Below, piece after piece: positions 23,285 to 31,103 of a stretch of DNA of 39,377 bases. How positions within the stretch are numbered: position 1 is the first letter of the stretch; each line of letters opens with the position of its first letter. Below the pieces are notes generated by a model. It was given only the letters and a program-made list of their open reading frames with translations. It did no database searches and was not told the origin of the DNA. The DNA lies in assembly GCA_046724395.1 (NCBI GenBank), contig JBKOWM010000128.1, positions 1 through 39,377 on the forward strand. The letters are read 5' to 3'. Made by a program: the position numbers and the translations under genes. The stretch comes from DATAEU01 sp046724395 (GTDB lineage: Bacteria > Actinomycetota > UBA4738 > HRBIN12).

Positions 23285-23669
23285 AGAAGCCTTCGGCGTA
23301 CTCCTCGTCCGTAACGGCCTCGCCCCAGTCGACGGAGCCTCCGCCGTTGACCGCGACGTGCACCACTGGCGCATCCCCGTCTCCGCCGTGAAAGTGCCAC
23401 TCGCGTGGGCCCACGTGGATGACGTCGCCCGGTTCGAGGGTGAACGCGTCCTCACCTCGCGTTCGGACGCGTCCCCGTCCGGAGACGCCGAAGAGGAATT
23501 GACCACCGGGATGACGATGCCAGTGCGTCCGCGCGCCGGGGGAGAAATGCACGATGCCGACGTTCGTGCCGTCGTCCGCCGACAGCGTCGTCCGCACCCA
23601 AACCTCTCCGGTGAACCGGTCCGATCCGCCTCGTTCGAACGTCGCATCGCCTCCGCTCGCCGTCTGCAT
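23283..23669 (-). CDS. Cupin domain-containing protein
   Basis: 128 aa from the ATG at 23669, with a strong AAGGAGGTG upstream. It is a single cupin barrel: motif 1 PGARTHWHRHPGGQFLFGVSGRG with metal-ligand candidates His49, His51 and His53, and motif 2 PGDVIHVGPREWHFHGG with His92/His94. The arrangement is that of the small metal cupins related to hydroxynitrile lyase-type and carboxymuconolactone-decarboxylase-linked proteins. Function is unknown. It is divergent from the zinc-ribbon gene across a 117-bp region containing TATTTA near 23753 as a possible -10 for the plus strand. The adjacent SDR remnant suggests it was once part of a small degradative operon (inference). Confidence 0.88.
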   Translation of the reverse strand: MQTASGGDATFERGGSDRFTGEVWVRTTLSADDGTNVGIVHFSPGARTHWHRHPGGQFLFGVSGRGRVRTRGEDAFTLEPGDVIHVGPREWHFHGGDGDAPVVHVAVNGGGSVDWGEAVTDEEYAEGF

Positions 23670-23786
23670 GTCACCTCCTTGTCGTCTTCGTCGCCGAGCG
23701 TATCGGTCGAACCGCCCCTCCGAATCGTGTGCGTGCGGCGGTCCATGTGCGGGTATTTAGTGAGCTGCCCGACAAGGAGGAGCACC

Positions 23787-23978
23787 ATGGCCATCACGGC
23801 AACCGAATGGGAGGTCGAGGAGGGGCGGACGCGCCCGAGCCTCCGGCTGGTGGTTCCTCGACAGGATCTCCCCCTCGTGTCGATGCGAACCTGTTCGAAC
23901 TGCGGCGAGTATGCCGCGTTCGTCCGTGACGGAAATACCAGCTGGTACGCCTGCGCCGTCTGCGGCCGGTTCGCCTGA
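23787..23978 (+). CDS. Small zinc-ribbon protein
   Basis: 63 aa, with AAGGAGGAG just upstream of the ATG at 23787, one of the strongest ribosome-binding sites in the window. The C-terminal half holds Cys36-x2-Cys39 and Cys56-x2-Cys59 (CSNCGEYAAF ... YACAVCGRFA), a classic zinc ribbon. The N-terminal 30 residues are a short, charged, beta-prone segment (EVEEGRTRPSLRLVVPRQDL). No family is recognised; it could be an RNA- or protein-binding accessory factor (inference). The good site, codon pattern and following hairpins support it as a real gene. Confidence 0.78.
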   Translation: MAITATEWEVEEGRTRPSLRLVVPRQDLPLVSMRTCSNCGEYAAFVRDGNTSWYACAVCGRFA

Positions 23979-23994
23979 CGTTCGTCGCCGAGCC

Positions 23995-24044
23995 GCGATC
24001 GAAACGATCGCAAAAGGGGGCGTCCGGCTTCGTTCGGGCGCCCC
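23995..24044. terminator. Two consecutive hairpins after the zinc-ribbon gene
   Basis: GCGATCG-AAA-CGATCGC (23995-24011) is a perfect 7-bp stem with a 3-base loop. It is followed by GGGGCG (24017-24022) pairing with CGCCCC (24039-24044). They start 16 bases after the zinc-ribbon stop. Neither is followed by a T-run on the plus strand, so termination by these hairpins would be atypical; the first could instead be a protein-binding palindrome. Confidence 0.45.
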
Positions 24045-24072
24045 GCGCCGCGTTTCGCGGGCCACACGACCC

Positions 24073-24086
24073 GGTAGCCTCCGGGC
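24073..24086 (+). promoter_or_regulatory. GGTAGCCTCCGGGC promoter element (leaderless)
   Basis: TAGCCT at 24075-24080 is followed eight bases later by the ATG at 24089, so the YbaK-type gene is probably leaderless. The element differs by one base from that at 17098-17111. Confidence 0.55.
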
Positions 24087-24088
24087 AC

Positions 24089-24580
24089 ATGAAGGCAGGC
24101 GCATCGGGAAACGCACCGGGCGTCGTCGCGGCGCGCCGGGCCCGCATCGCGTTCGACGTCGTTCGAACCGAGCGTCCGGGTAGCGCCGTGGAGAGCGCCG
24201 CGATGCAGGACATCCGTCTGGAGCAGCTGCTGCGGAGCATCGTCGTCCGAAAGGGTCGTGACGACTACGTCTTCGTCTTGGTGCCAGGCGGCCGACAGAT
24301 CGACTGGCCGAAGCTTCGGGCTCGACTCGGGCTGAATCGCGTCTCGCTTCCGAACGAGGACGAGGCGAAGGCCGCGACCGGGTACGAGCGGGGCGCCATC
24401 ACGCCGTTCGGGTCCACGACGGCGTGGCCGGTGATTCTCGACGTTTCAGCGAGCGAGCTCGACCGGGTGGCGATTGGGGGTGGTGCCCGCGGCGTGAACC
24501 TCCATCTGTCGCCCGCCGCGCTCGTGGAGGCGGTTGGCGCCGAGGTCGCGGACGTGACTCGCTCAGACGACGACGGCTGA
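24089..24580 (+). CDS. YbaK/EbsC-type aminoacyl-tRNA deacylase
   Basis: 163 aa. It carries the YbaK/prolyl-tRNA-editing fold: LLRSIVVRKGRDDYVFVLVPGGRQIDW, with the key Lys of SIVVRKG, then LGLNRVSLPNEDEAKAATGYERGAITPFG (the GxxxGxxxPxG loop) and IGGGARGVNLHLSPAALVEAVGAEVADV. Members remove mischarged amino acids from tRNA (Cys-tRNA-Pro, Ala-tRNA-Pro and others); the exact specificity is not visible. The start is chosen from the -10 box eight bases upstream. The following gene is the GH25 muramidase, on the same strand but with its own promoter box. Confidence 0.88.
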   Translation: MKAGASGNAPGVVAARRARIAFDVVRTERPGSAVESAAMQDIRLEQLLRSIVVRKGRDDYVFVLVPGGRQIDWPKLRARLGLNRVSLPNEDEAKAATGYERGAITPFGSTTAWPVILDVSASELDRVAIGGGARGVNLHLSPAALVEAVGAEVADVTRSDDDG

Positions 24581-24611
24581 GGGGGCCGGTCGACGTTCGC
24601 CGAAGTGGTGG

Positions 24612-24619
24612 GGTAGCCT
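24612..24619 (+). promoter_or_regulatory. GGTAGCCT promoter element of the GH25 gene
   Basis: Third copy of GGTAGCCT (TAGCCT at 24614-24619), 25 bases before the GTG at 24645. This leaves a short 5' UTR containing TGAGG close to the start. Confidence 0.45.
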
Positions 24620-24644
24620 CGCCGCTCCGACGGGGGCTGAGGCA

Positions 24645-26513
24645 GTGAGTCTGACTAGGGGGGTTCGGCGCGCATGCGCGCTCGCGCTCCTTTCGTTCGT
24701 CTTCGCCTCGATCGCGATCGACGCGCCCGGCGCGCTCGCGGGCGGCGTGGCGGCGTCGCCGAGCACCGCGGTCGCCCCGGCGGCTCCGACCAGCGTCGCA
24801 CAGGCGACGGGGGTGACCGCCGGGATCGACGTCTCCCACTGGCAGGAGACGATCGACTGGCCGGAGGTCGCGGCCGCCGGCGTGTCGTTCGTCATCGCGA
24901 AGGCAACCGAGGGCCGATCGTACGTCGACCCCACCTACTTCACCAACAAAGCCGGCGCAACGTCGATGGGGCTGGCGTTCACCGCCTACCACTTCGCGCG
25001 ACCCGACGACACGCGTGGCGACGCTGCCGCGGAGGCCGACCACTTCGTCGACGTGGCGCAGCTCGCTCCCGGCAACCTGATCCCGGCCCTCGACCTGGAG
25101 CGAACCGGCGATCTCACGCAGACGCAGCTCACGCAATGGGTGCTCGACTGGCTCGACCGCGTCACCGAGCGCCTCGGCGTCCGCCCGATGGTGTACACGA
25201 GCCCGAACGGCTGGAAGAACCGGACGGGAGATACGAGCGCCATCGTCGACGCCGGCTACACCGTGCTGTGGGTGGCGCACTGGGACGTCGCGGCGCCGAC
25301 CGTTCCCGCCGGCAACTGGGGCGGCTATGGGTGGACCTTCTGGCAGTGGACGAATTGTGCGGCCGTCCCCGGGATAGCCGGGTGCGTCGACGGCGACTGG
25401 TACGCGGGTACGACGTTCGACGCCATCACGATCCCGAGTCCGGACGCGACGGCGCCGACGGCGACGATCTCGCTGCCCTCCGGCCTCGCACGTCCCGTCG
25501 TCGTGTCGTTCTCCGAGTCGGTCCATGACGTGACGCCCGGCAACGTGGTTCTGTGGCAGCCCGACGCGTCGGCGCCCGTTCGCTCGACGCTGCGATGCAC
25601 GTCCGCCAAGGGTGTCGCCGTCGACTGCACAACGGGCCTCGTCCGAAAGGTCGCCGTCCAGCCCGAGCAGCCGCTCGTCGCGGGCCTGTCCTATTCCGTG
25701 CTCGTCGATCCGGCCGGTGTACTCCCGGCGGTCGTCGACCGCTCGGGCAATCCCGTCGCCACGATGCAGGAGGACTTCATCGCCCCGACCGAGGCCGAGG
25801 AGGACTCCGGAGGCGTGGTGTTCTCGTGGCGTTCGAGGGGCAGCCGGCGTGCGTACGGGCGCTCGTACTCGGCGGAGCACCTCCAGGGCGCTCGCTTCTC
25901 GATGGCGTTCCGCGGCCCTTCGATCACGTGGTTCACCGCTACGGGGCCGGATCAGGGCCGCGCCTCGGTGCGGATCGACGGGAAGTCGCGGGGCGTGTTC
26001 GACCAATACGCACCGCGCACCGATTTCAAGGTGGGAAGGACGTTCAAGGGCCTGGACCGCGGCTGGCACACCATCACGATCACGGCGCTCGGTGCGCATG
26101 CGAGGGCGGCCGACGACTCGCAGGTCGTCGTGGATGCGTTTCGCGTGCGGCACGACATCGTCGCGAAACCGGCCGGATCGTGGATGTGGCGACGCGAGGA
26201 CGTCCCGCGCGCCTCGGGCCGCGTCGCCACGACGGATCTTTCCCGCGCACAGGCGACCTTCAGGTTCCGGGGGACGGGGATCGAGTGGTACACGGCCGTC
26301 GGTCCGAAGCAGGGCCGCGCGGCAATGTACGTCGACGGCGTGCTCCTACGAACGGTCGACAACTATGCCCCGAGGGGCGACGCGAACGTCGCCCGTTCCG
26401 TGACCGGCCTCGCCGACGGCGTCCACACGCTTCGGATCGTCGTCCTCGGCAAGTCGCGGCCGAAGGCCGACGGCTCGCTCGTGGCAATCGACCGGCTCGT
26501 CGTGCTTGCGTAG
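24645..26513 (+). CDS. Secreted GH25 muramidase with duplicated C-terminal beta domains
   Basis: 622 aa. A signal peptide is clear (RRACALALLSFVFASIAIDAPGALA, cleavage near 32). The GH25 lysozyme domain spans about 57-265: GIDVSHWQETIDW with catalytic Asp62, then ALDLERTG (Asp150, Glu152) and the late GWTFWQW. Next comes an Ig/Big-like segment (about 270-380). Two tandem homologous C-terminal domains follow (about 389-500 and 512-622), seen in paired phrases ITWFTATGPDQGRASVRIDGK / IEWYTAVGPKQGRAAMYVDGV and FDQYAPRTDFKVGRTF / VDNYAPRGDANVARSV. They probably bind wall glycan or polysaccharide (inference). The enzyme cleaves MurNAc-GlcNAc bonds in peptidoglycan outside the cell. The start is a GTG with TGAGG three bases upstream. 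Confidence 0.92.
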   Translation: MSLTRGVRRACALALLSFVFASIAIDAPGALAGGVAASPSTAVAPAAPTSVAQATGVTAGIDVSHWQETIDWPEVAAAGVSFVIAKATEGRSYVDPTYFTNKAGATSMGLAFTAYHFARPDDTRGDAAAEADHFVDVAQLAPGNLIPALDLERTGDLTQTQLTQWVLDWLDRVTERLGVRPMVYTSPNGWKNRTGDTSAIVDAGYTVLWVAHWDVAAPTVPAGNWGGYGWTFWQWTNCAAVPGIAGCVDGDWYAGTTFDAITIPSPDATAPTATISLPSGLARPVVVSFSESVHDVTPGNVVLWQPDASAPVRSTLRCTSAKGVAVDCTTGLVRKVAVQPEQPLVAGLSYSVLVDPAGVLPAVVDRSGNPVATMQEDFIAPTEAEEDSGGVVFSWRSRGSRRAYGRSYSAEHLQGARFSMAFRGPSITWFTATGPDQGRASVRIDGKSRGVFDQYAPRTDFKVGRTFKGLDRGWHTITITALGAHARAADDSQVVVDAFRVRHDIVAKPAGSWMWRREDVPRASGRVATTDLSRAQATFRFRGTGIEWYTAVGPKQGRAAMYVDGVLLRTVDNYAPRGDANVARSVTGLADGVHTLRIVVLGKSRPKADGSLVAIDRLVVLA

Positions 26514-26524
26514 GGCCGCTTCGG

Positions 26525-27976
26525 TCAGCGTCCCAGGACGCCGTTTCGGGCAAGGTCGCGGAAGACCGCGTACGCAGAGCCCCCGAGCCGCACGATGCTC
26601 TGTCCGCCCGCCGTTGTGCCGCTTCCCCAGACGACCGTCGTGCGGATTCGTCCGGGGTCGAAGGTCGAGGCGGCGAGGAGCAGCTCCGACATCTGCGATA
26701 GGGACAGGTCCGTACTCACGAACCGAGCGGCGCCCACGAGCCAGGGGAGCAACCGGGCGGGATCCTTCGCGATGGTCGATCGAAGCTGCCGCAGTGTCGC
26801 GAGGAGCACGCCGCCCTGGTTCATGGAGCGGCCGAGGTCGCCCCCGGGCGTGTCGTGGCGGTCACGGCTGAATGCGAGGGCTTTGAGCCCGTTCAGGTGC
26901 GCGGGTCCGGGCGCGAAGTGCGCGCCGGACGCCGCGTCGTCCATCCTGTACGGGACGCGGACGTCGACGCCGCCGATGGCGTCGACCACGCGCCGGAAGC
27001 CGTCGAACCCCGTCAGCAGATACCCGTCGACGTGCACGCCAGTCAACGCATCGACGGTGCGGACGACGAGGTCGGGGCCGCCGTAGAACAGTGCGGCGTT
27101 GATCTTGTTCGTGCCGTGGCCAGGGATGGGAACGTAGGAATCCCGCGGGATGCCGACGATCGCGCCGCGCCCGAGCCTCGGGTTCACGCTGACGATGTGC
27201 AGCGAGTCGGCTCGGGCGGAGGTGACGACCTGCCCGGGACGCGCGTCGCTCCCGATCACGAGCACGAAAAGCGGCCCGGACGACGGCGGACCGGGGACGA
27301 ACCCGGCCGACCGAGCGTTCGCGCCGGGAGCCGGCGATACCCGCGCGCGGACCTCGTAGGACTCGATGCGCCATCCGCCGTGCGAGTGGCCCAGCACGTA
27401 GCGTCCGCGCTGGTCGATCGGGACCCGATCGCCGCTTCCTGTCGTGCCGACGCCGTGGAAGTGCATATTTGCGAACGCGACGACGGCATGACGCCCGCGG
27501 TCCATCACGAACCGTACGTCGAGTCGTGCCCGACGCGGCCGAACCGTGTCGAGCCGCTGCGCCGCGCGGCCCAGCGTGAGTTCGTCGAGGTCCTCGCGGA
27601 CACGCTCTCGCGCCTGCCCGGAGAAGAACGCCTCGAGACCGGGGAAGCGCCCGCCGGCCCATCGATCGGGATCGACGAAGGCCGTCTCGTACAGCTCGGT
27701 GAAGGTTCGTTGGATCGCGGCGGACGGCCCGCGGAGCGCGCGCGGCTCGACGAGCCCGTCCGGTCCTCGGCCGAAGACGCGGCCCATCCGAATGTCGAGC
27801 GGGTACGCGCGCGGTGGCGCCGTAGACGCCGACGGCGTTGGGGGGGGTGCGGTGCCGGACGTCGGCAGCAGGGCAACCGCGGCCACGCCGGCGAGCGCGA
27901 TGACGAGGATGGCGACGAGGACACGCGTGGATCCGGAGAGCGCCAGGTCGGCTCCTTCGCGAGCGAAGCCCAACAC
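26525..27976 (-). CDS. LytR-CpsA-Psr (LCP) family cell-wall polymer ligase
   Basis: 483 aa. A membrane anchor lies at about 18-38 (RVLVAILVIALAGVAAVALL), followed by a Pro/Ser/Thr linker. Residues ~60-215 form an extra domain not typical of the minimal LCP protein (AIQRTFTELYETAFVDPDRW ... VVAFANMHFHG). The LCP domain begins LFVLVIGSDARPGQ (about 236) and includes GIPRDSYVPIPG with Arg278, and FSRDRHDTPGGDLGR with the lipid-phosphate-binding arginines (Arg371, Arg373). LCP enzymes transfer lipid-linked polymers to peptidoglycan. The start is the GTG at 27976; the frame upstream reads as Arg-rich noise. It converges with the GH25 gene (11 bp), so two wall enzymes face each other. Confidence 0.9.
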   Translation of the reverse strand: MLGFAREGADLALSGSTRVLVAILVIALAGVAAVALLPTSGTAPPPTPSASTAPPRAYPLDIRMGRVFGRGPDGLVEPRALRGPSAAIQRTFTELYETAFVDPDRWAGGRFPGLEAFFSGQARERVREDLDELTLGRAAQRLDTVRPRRARLDVRFVMDRGRHAVVAFANMHFHGVGTTGSGDRVPIDQRGRYVLGHSHGGWRIESYEVRARVSPAPGANARSAGFVPGPPSSGPLFVLVIGSDARPGQVVTSARADSLHIVSVNPRLGRGAIVGIPRDSYVPIPGHGTNKINAALFYGGPDLVVRTVDALTGVHVDGYLLTGFDGFRRVVDAIGGVDVRVPYRMDDAASGAHFAPGPAHLNGLKALAFSRDRHDTPGGDLGRSMNQGGVLLATLRQLRSTIAKDPARLLPWLVGAARFVSTDLSLSQMSELLLAASTFDPGRIRTTVVWGSGTTAGGQSIVRLGGSAYAVFRDLARNGVLGR

Positions 27977-28007
27977 CCTATCGAGACCGCGTCGCCGTAG
28001 AGCGCAG

Positions 28008-28033
28008 GTCTGACGCCGGCTTCGCGACGTCAG
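28008..28033. repeat. GTCTGACG hairpin overlapping the molybdoenzyme stop codon
   Basis: CTGACG (28010-28015) pairs with CGTCAG (28028-28033) around a 12-base loop; the stem covers the stop codon of the molybdoenzyme gene. The arm GTCTGACG is identical to the arm repeated at 11549-11601. There is no T-run, so it is a weak terminator at best. Confidence 0.4.
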
Positions 28034-29604
28034 GTGATCGCGACGGTGATCGTGTGCCAGCCCGCGGCGCCGTCGGGGAAAGGCGGCGTCGGGGTGCCCG
28101 GCTGCGTGACCCCGTCCGCGTCCGTGGCGCGAACCATGACGACGTGGTCGCCGGGGGTGGCGTCCCAATCCCACCGCCACTGCCGCCAGGTGTCGATCGA
28201 GTCCTGCGCCGCGAGCGTCGCCGGATGCCACTCGTCGTCATCGACGCGCACCTCGACCGCCCCGATCCCGGTGTGCTGAGCCCACGCCACACCGGCGACG
28301 ACCACCCGCCCGCGCGTCCGGGTCGCTCCGTTCCGCGGGGTATCGATGCGAGACTGCGTCTTGATCGGCGCGATCCGAGCCCAGCCTCGCTGCACCCAAT
28401 ACGCGTCGTAGGCGTCGTACGTCGTCGGTTCGAGCTCCGAGAGCCACTTCGTCGCCGACTCGTAGCCGTAGAGTCCGGGCACCACCATGCGCACCGGGAA
28501 CCCGTGCTCCATCGGGAGCGGCTCCCCGTTCATCGCGAGGGCGAGCATGGCGTCACGACCGTCAAGGACGAGCCGCATCGGCGTTCCGGCGGTGAAACCG
28601 TCGACCGAGCGAGACACGAGCTGGTTCGAGCCGGGACGCACGCCGGCGTCGTTCAGCAGCTCCGCGAGGGAAACGCCCAACCACCGGGCGTTGCCAACGT
28701 ATGGCCCGCCGACCTCGTTCGAGACACACGCGAGCGTGATGTCGCGTTCCACGAGCGGACGCGTGAGGAGGTCGTCGAACGAGAGCGTCATCGGCCGGTC
28801 GACGGAACCCGCGACGGTGAGCCGCCACGTGCGGACGTCGACCTCCGGGACGAACAGGGCGGTGTCGACGCGGTAGAAGCGGTCGTTCGATGTGACGAAC
28901 GGCGAGAGGCCGGGCACGTCGAGGTCGGCGCCGCTCGGCACCCGGCGCGCGGGATCGGCCGGGGGCGAGATGCGGATCGCCGCGCGGGCCGCATCGATCT
29001 CCCTTCGGTTGCGAGCCCGAGTCACGCCGAGCGCCGCTGACCCCGCCCCCACGGCGCCGACCGTGAGCGCCGCCCGGAGGAACCGACGCCGGTCGAACGC
29101 CACGGCCGGCTCGGAGCGTTCCTCGGGGCCGTCGGCCGGCAAGGCATCGCGCGCCGGTCCTCGACCGGCCTGCGCTCCGTCGGTGAGCGCGCGCCGAAGC
29201 GTCACGAAGGCCAGTGCTGCGGCCATGCCGGCCAGGAGCGACGGCACGGCCCAGCCGGCAGAGGCGCCGGGGCGCGTGGCCGCCGCGACCGCGCCGATGG
29301 CGGCCGTGGTGGCGATCGCGAGAAGCCCCGTGCGCGGCCGTCGGAAGGCCAACGGCCCCAGTGCGACGGCGCCGGCGACGAGCACCGCGACGATCCCCGC
29401 GACCAGCACGGCCTTGTCGGCGGGACCCAGCACTCGTATCGCCCACGACTTGATCGGCTGCGGCGCGCCGTCGATCGTGGCCTTGCCCACTGCCAGGACC
29501 GGCGACGCGGCGGGCTCCCCGAATGCCGCCGCGAGCTCGCCGACGCCGATCGCGGCGAGCGCGACGAGCGCGCCGCCGATTCGCGAACCGGATCGGTGCT
29601 GCAT
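28030..29604 (-). CDS. Sulfite-oxidase-type molybdopterin oxidoreductase with N-terminal membrane domain
   Basis: 524 aa. The first ~140 residues hold four or five hydrophobic segments, ending before an internal Arg-rich, TAT-like patch (FDRRRFLRAALTVGAVGAGSAALG, 170-193). The catalytic domain has ITLACVSNEVGGPYVGNARWLGVSLAELL with the molybdenum-ligand Cys293, then GFTAGTPMRLVLDGRDAMLALAMNGEPLP and HGFPVRMVVPGLYGYESATKWL, all hallmarks of the SUOX fold. The C-terminus is a Mo-co dimerisation Ig-like domain (WRQWRWDWDATPGDHVVMVRATDADG). The active site should face outside the membrane. Substrate unknown. It starts 20 bp from the divergent dimethylformamidase-like gene and shares its promoter region. 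Confidence 0.9.
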   Translation of the reverse strand: MQHRSGSRIGGALVALAAIGVGELAAAFGEPAASPVLAVGKATIDGAPQPIKSWAIRVLGPADKAVLVAGIVAVLVAGAVALGPLAFRRPRTGLLAIATTAAIGAVAAATRPGASAGWAVPSLLAGMAAALAFVTLRRALTDGAQAGRGPARDALPADGPEERSEPAVAFDRRRFLRAALTVGAVGAGSAALGVTRARNRREIDAARAAIRISPPADPARRVPSGADLDVPGLSPFVTSNDRFYRVDTALFVPEVDVRTWRLTVAGSVDRPMTLSFDDLLTRPLVERDITLACVSNEVGGPYVGNARWLGVSLAELLNDAGVRPGSNQLVSRSVDGFTAGTPMRLVLDGRDAMLALAMNGEPLPMEHGFPVRMVVPGLYGYESATKWLSELEPTTYDAYDAYWVQRGWARIAPIKTQSRIDTPRNGATRTRGRVVVAGVAWAQHTGIGAVEVRVDDDEWHPATLAAQDSIDTWRQWRWDWDATPGDHVVMVRATDADGVTQPGTPTPPFPDGAAGWHTITVAIT

Positions 29605-29610
29605 CCTTCC

Positions 29611-29616
29611 TATACT
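29611..29616. promoter_or_regulatory. Shared TATACT/AGTATA element of a bidirectional promoter
   Basis: The two divergent ATGs are at 29604 (minus) and 29625 (plus), only 20 bp apart. TATACT at 29611-29616 is a near-consensus -10 for the plus strand, ending eight bases before its ATG, so that gene is leaderless. On the minus strand the same bases read AGTATAGG, just before AGGAAGG-ATG. One symmetrical box may therefore serve both directions, or the minus-strand promoter lies inside the plus-strand gene. Confidence 0.55.
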
Positions 29617-29624
29617 CCCGCGCG

Positions 29625-31082
29625 ATGCTCGACGCGTACGCGTGGCCGCAGAGCGCGGACGCCGGCGACGAGGTCGCTCTTCACGTCTCGACGGACGCCG
29701 CGTCGTTCGACGTCGAGATCGCGCGCGAGGGCGCCGCCCGGGAGGTCGTCTGGTCCAGATCCGGCGTACGAGGCTCGTCCCTCGACACTCCGGCGGACGC
29801 GTCCTCGCGCGGGTGCGGCTGGGCGGCGTCGTTGACGGTCCCGGTCGGCCGGGACTGGGCATCGGGCTACTACTCGGTCGTCCTGAACGCGGGCGACGAG
29901 ACGGCCGACGCGTTCCTCGTCGTGCGGCCGACGAGACGTCGAGGCGCGATCCTGCTCGTGTTGTCCACGACGACCTATGCCGCATACAACGACTGGGGCG
30001 GTCCCTCCCTGTACACGGGGGCAACGCGCGTTTCGCTCGAGCGGCCGCTCGCGCGGGGGTTCCTTCGCAAGCCGGAGCCGGAGCGGCGCAAGATGCAGCC
30101 GCGACTCGATGCCGAGGCGCTGTGGTTCTTCCAGTGGGCGGAGCCACTCGGGCTCTCGGTCTGGAGCGGCGGCGCCGGATGGTGGAACTGGGAACGCCGC
30201 TTCGTCATCTGGGCCGAGCGCGAGGGGCTCGAGCTCGACGTTGCCGTGAACCAGGATCTCGAGGAGCGCCCGGGCGTCCTCGACGGCCACCGGCTGTTCG
30301 TCAGCGTGGGTCACGACGAGTACTGGTCGCGAGGCATGCGTGAGTCCCTCGACGCGTTCGTGGCGGCCGGAGGCAACGCAGCGATCTTCAGCGGCAACAC
30401 TTGCTTCTGGCAGATCCGGTTCGAGGACGGCGCGCGCGCGATGACGTCCTACAAGTATCGGTGCGACGAGGATCCCGTCCTCGGCACGCCGGATGAAGCG
30501 CTGCTGACAGGACCGTGGTCGGACCGACGCATCGGCTGGCCCGAGACGCGGACCATCGGCCTTACGTTCACGCGCGGTGGATACTCGCGGTACGGACTCG
30601 GCGTCCCGAGGGCCTCGGGCGCGTACACCGTCTGGCGGCCGGAGCACTGGGCGTTCGAGGGCACCGGTCTGCGATACGGCGACGCGCTGGGGCTGGCCGA
30701 CGAGATCGTCGCGTACGAGGTCGACGGCTGCGAGTTCGAGCTCATCGACGGCCTACCGGTCCCGACGCATCGCGACGGCGCGCCGGAGTCGCTCGAGATC
30801 CTCGCTACGGCGCCCGCCCGTCTGTGGGCCGGAAACGAGCAGCCGTCACGCTACGCCGGGGAGCCCGGCGACCTGGAGACGGCGGCCCGCGCCGTCTTCG
30901 GCGACGCGTGGCGCGAGAACGTCCACCGGCTCGAGCACAACAACGCGTGCGTCGCCGTGTTCGAACGCGAGGGCGGCGGGAGGGTCTTCAACGCCGGCGT
31001 GACCGACTGGGCTTATGGCCTCGGCGACCCGGACGTCGCGCGGATCACCGGCAACGTTCTGACGCGGCTGTCGCGTCCGTAA
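29625..31082 (+). CDS. N,N-dimethylformamidase beta-subunit-like protein
   Basis: 485 aa. An N-terminal Ig-like segment (residues ~1-100, DAYAWPQSADAGDEVALHVSTDA ... DAFLVVRP) precedes a large alpha/beta domain with LVLSTTTYAAYNDWGGPSLY, SVWSGGAGWWNWERRFVIW, LFVSVGHDEYWSRGMRESLDAFVAAGGNAAIFSGNT and HNNACVAVFEREGGGRVFNAGVTDWAYGL. These match the C-terminal domain of the DMFase large subunit, an amidohydrolase whose iron is held by two Tyr and one Glu; Tyr121 and Tyr233 here are candidates, not proven ligands. No small subunit gene is visible. The start follows a TATACT box, giving a leaderless message divergent from the molybdoenzyme. Confidence 0.83.
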   Translation: MLDAYAWPQSADAGDEVALHVSTDAASFDVEIAREGAAREVVWSRSGVRGSSLDTPADASSRGCGWAASLTVPVGRDWASGYYSVVLNAGDETADAFLVVRPTRRRGAILLVLSTTTYAAYNDWGGPSLYTGATRVSLERPLARGFLRKPEPERRKMQPRLDAEALWFFQWAEPLGLSVWSGGAGWWNWERRFVIWAEREGLELDVAVNQDLEERPGVLDGHRLFVSVGHDEYWSRGMRESLDAFVAAGGNAAIFSGNTCFWQIRFEDGARAMTSYKYRCDEDPVLGTPDEALLTGPWSDRRIGWPETRTIGLTFTRGGYSRYGLGVPRASGAYTVWRPEHWAFEGTGLRYGDALGLADEIVAYEVDGCEFELIDGLPVPTHRDGAPESLEILATAPARLWAGNEQPSRYAGEPGDLETAARAVFGDAWRENVHRLEHNNACVAVFEREGGGRVFNAGVTDWAYGLGDPDVARITGNVLTRLSRP

Positions 31083-31103
31083 CGGGCGCACGCCCGCGCC
31101 ACG

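Noticed and set aside
28034..30147. Extension of the molybdoenzyme to 30147
   Set aside because: The upstream part is Arg/Pro noise opposite the DMFase-like gene; the ATG at 29604 gives the expected membrane N-terminus.
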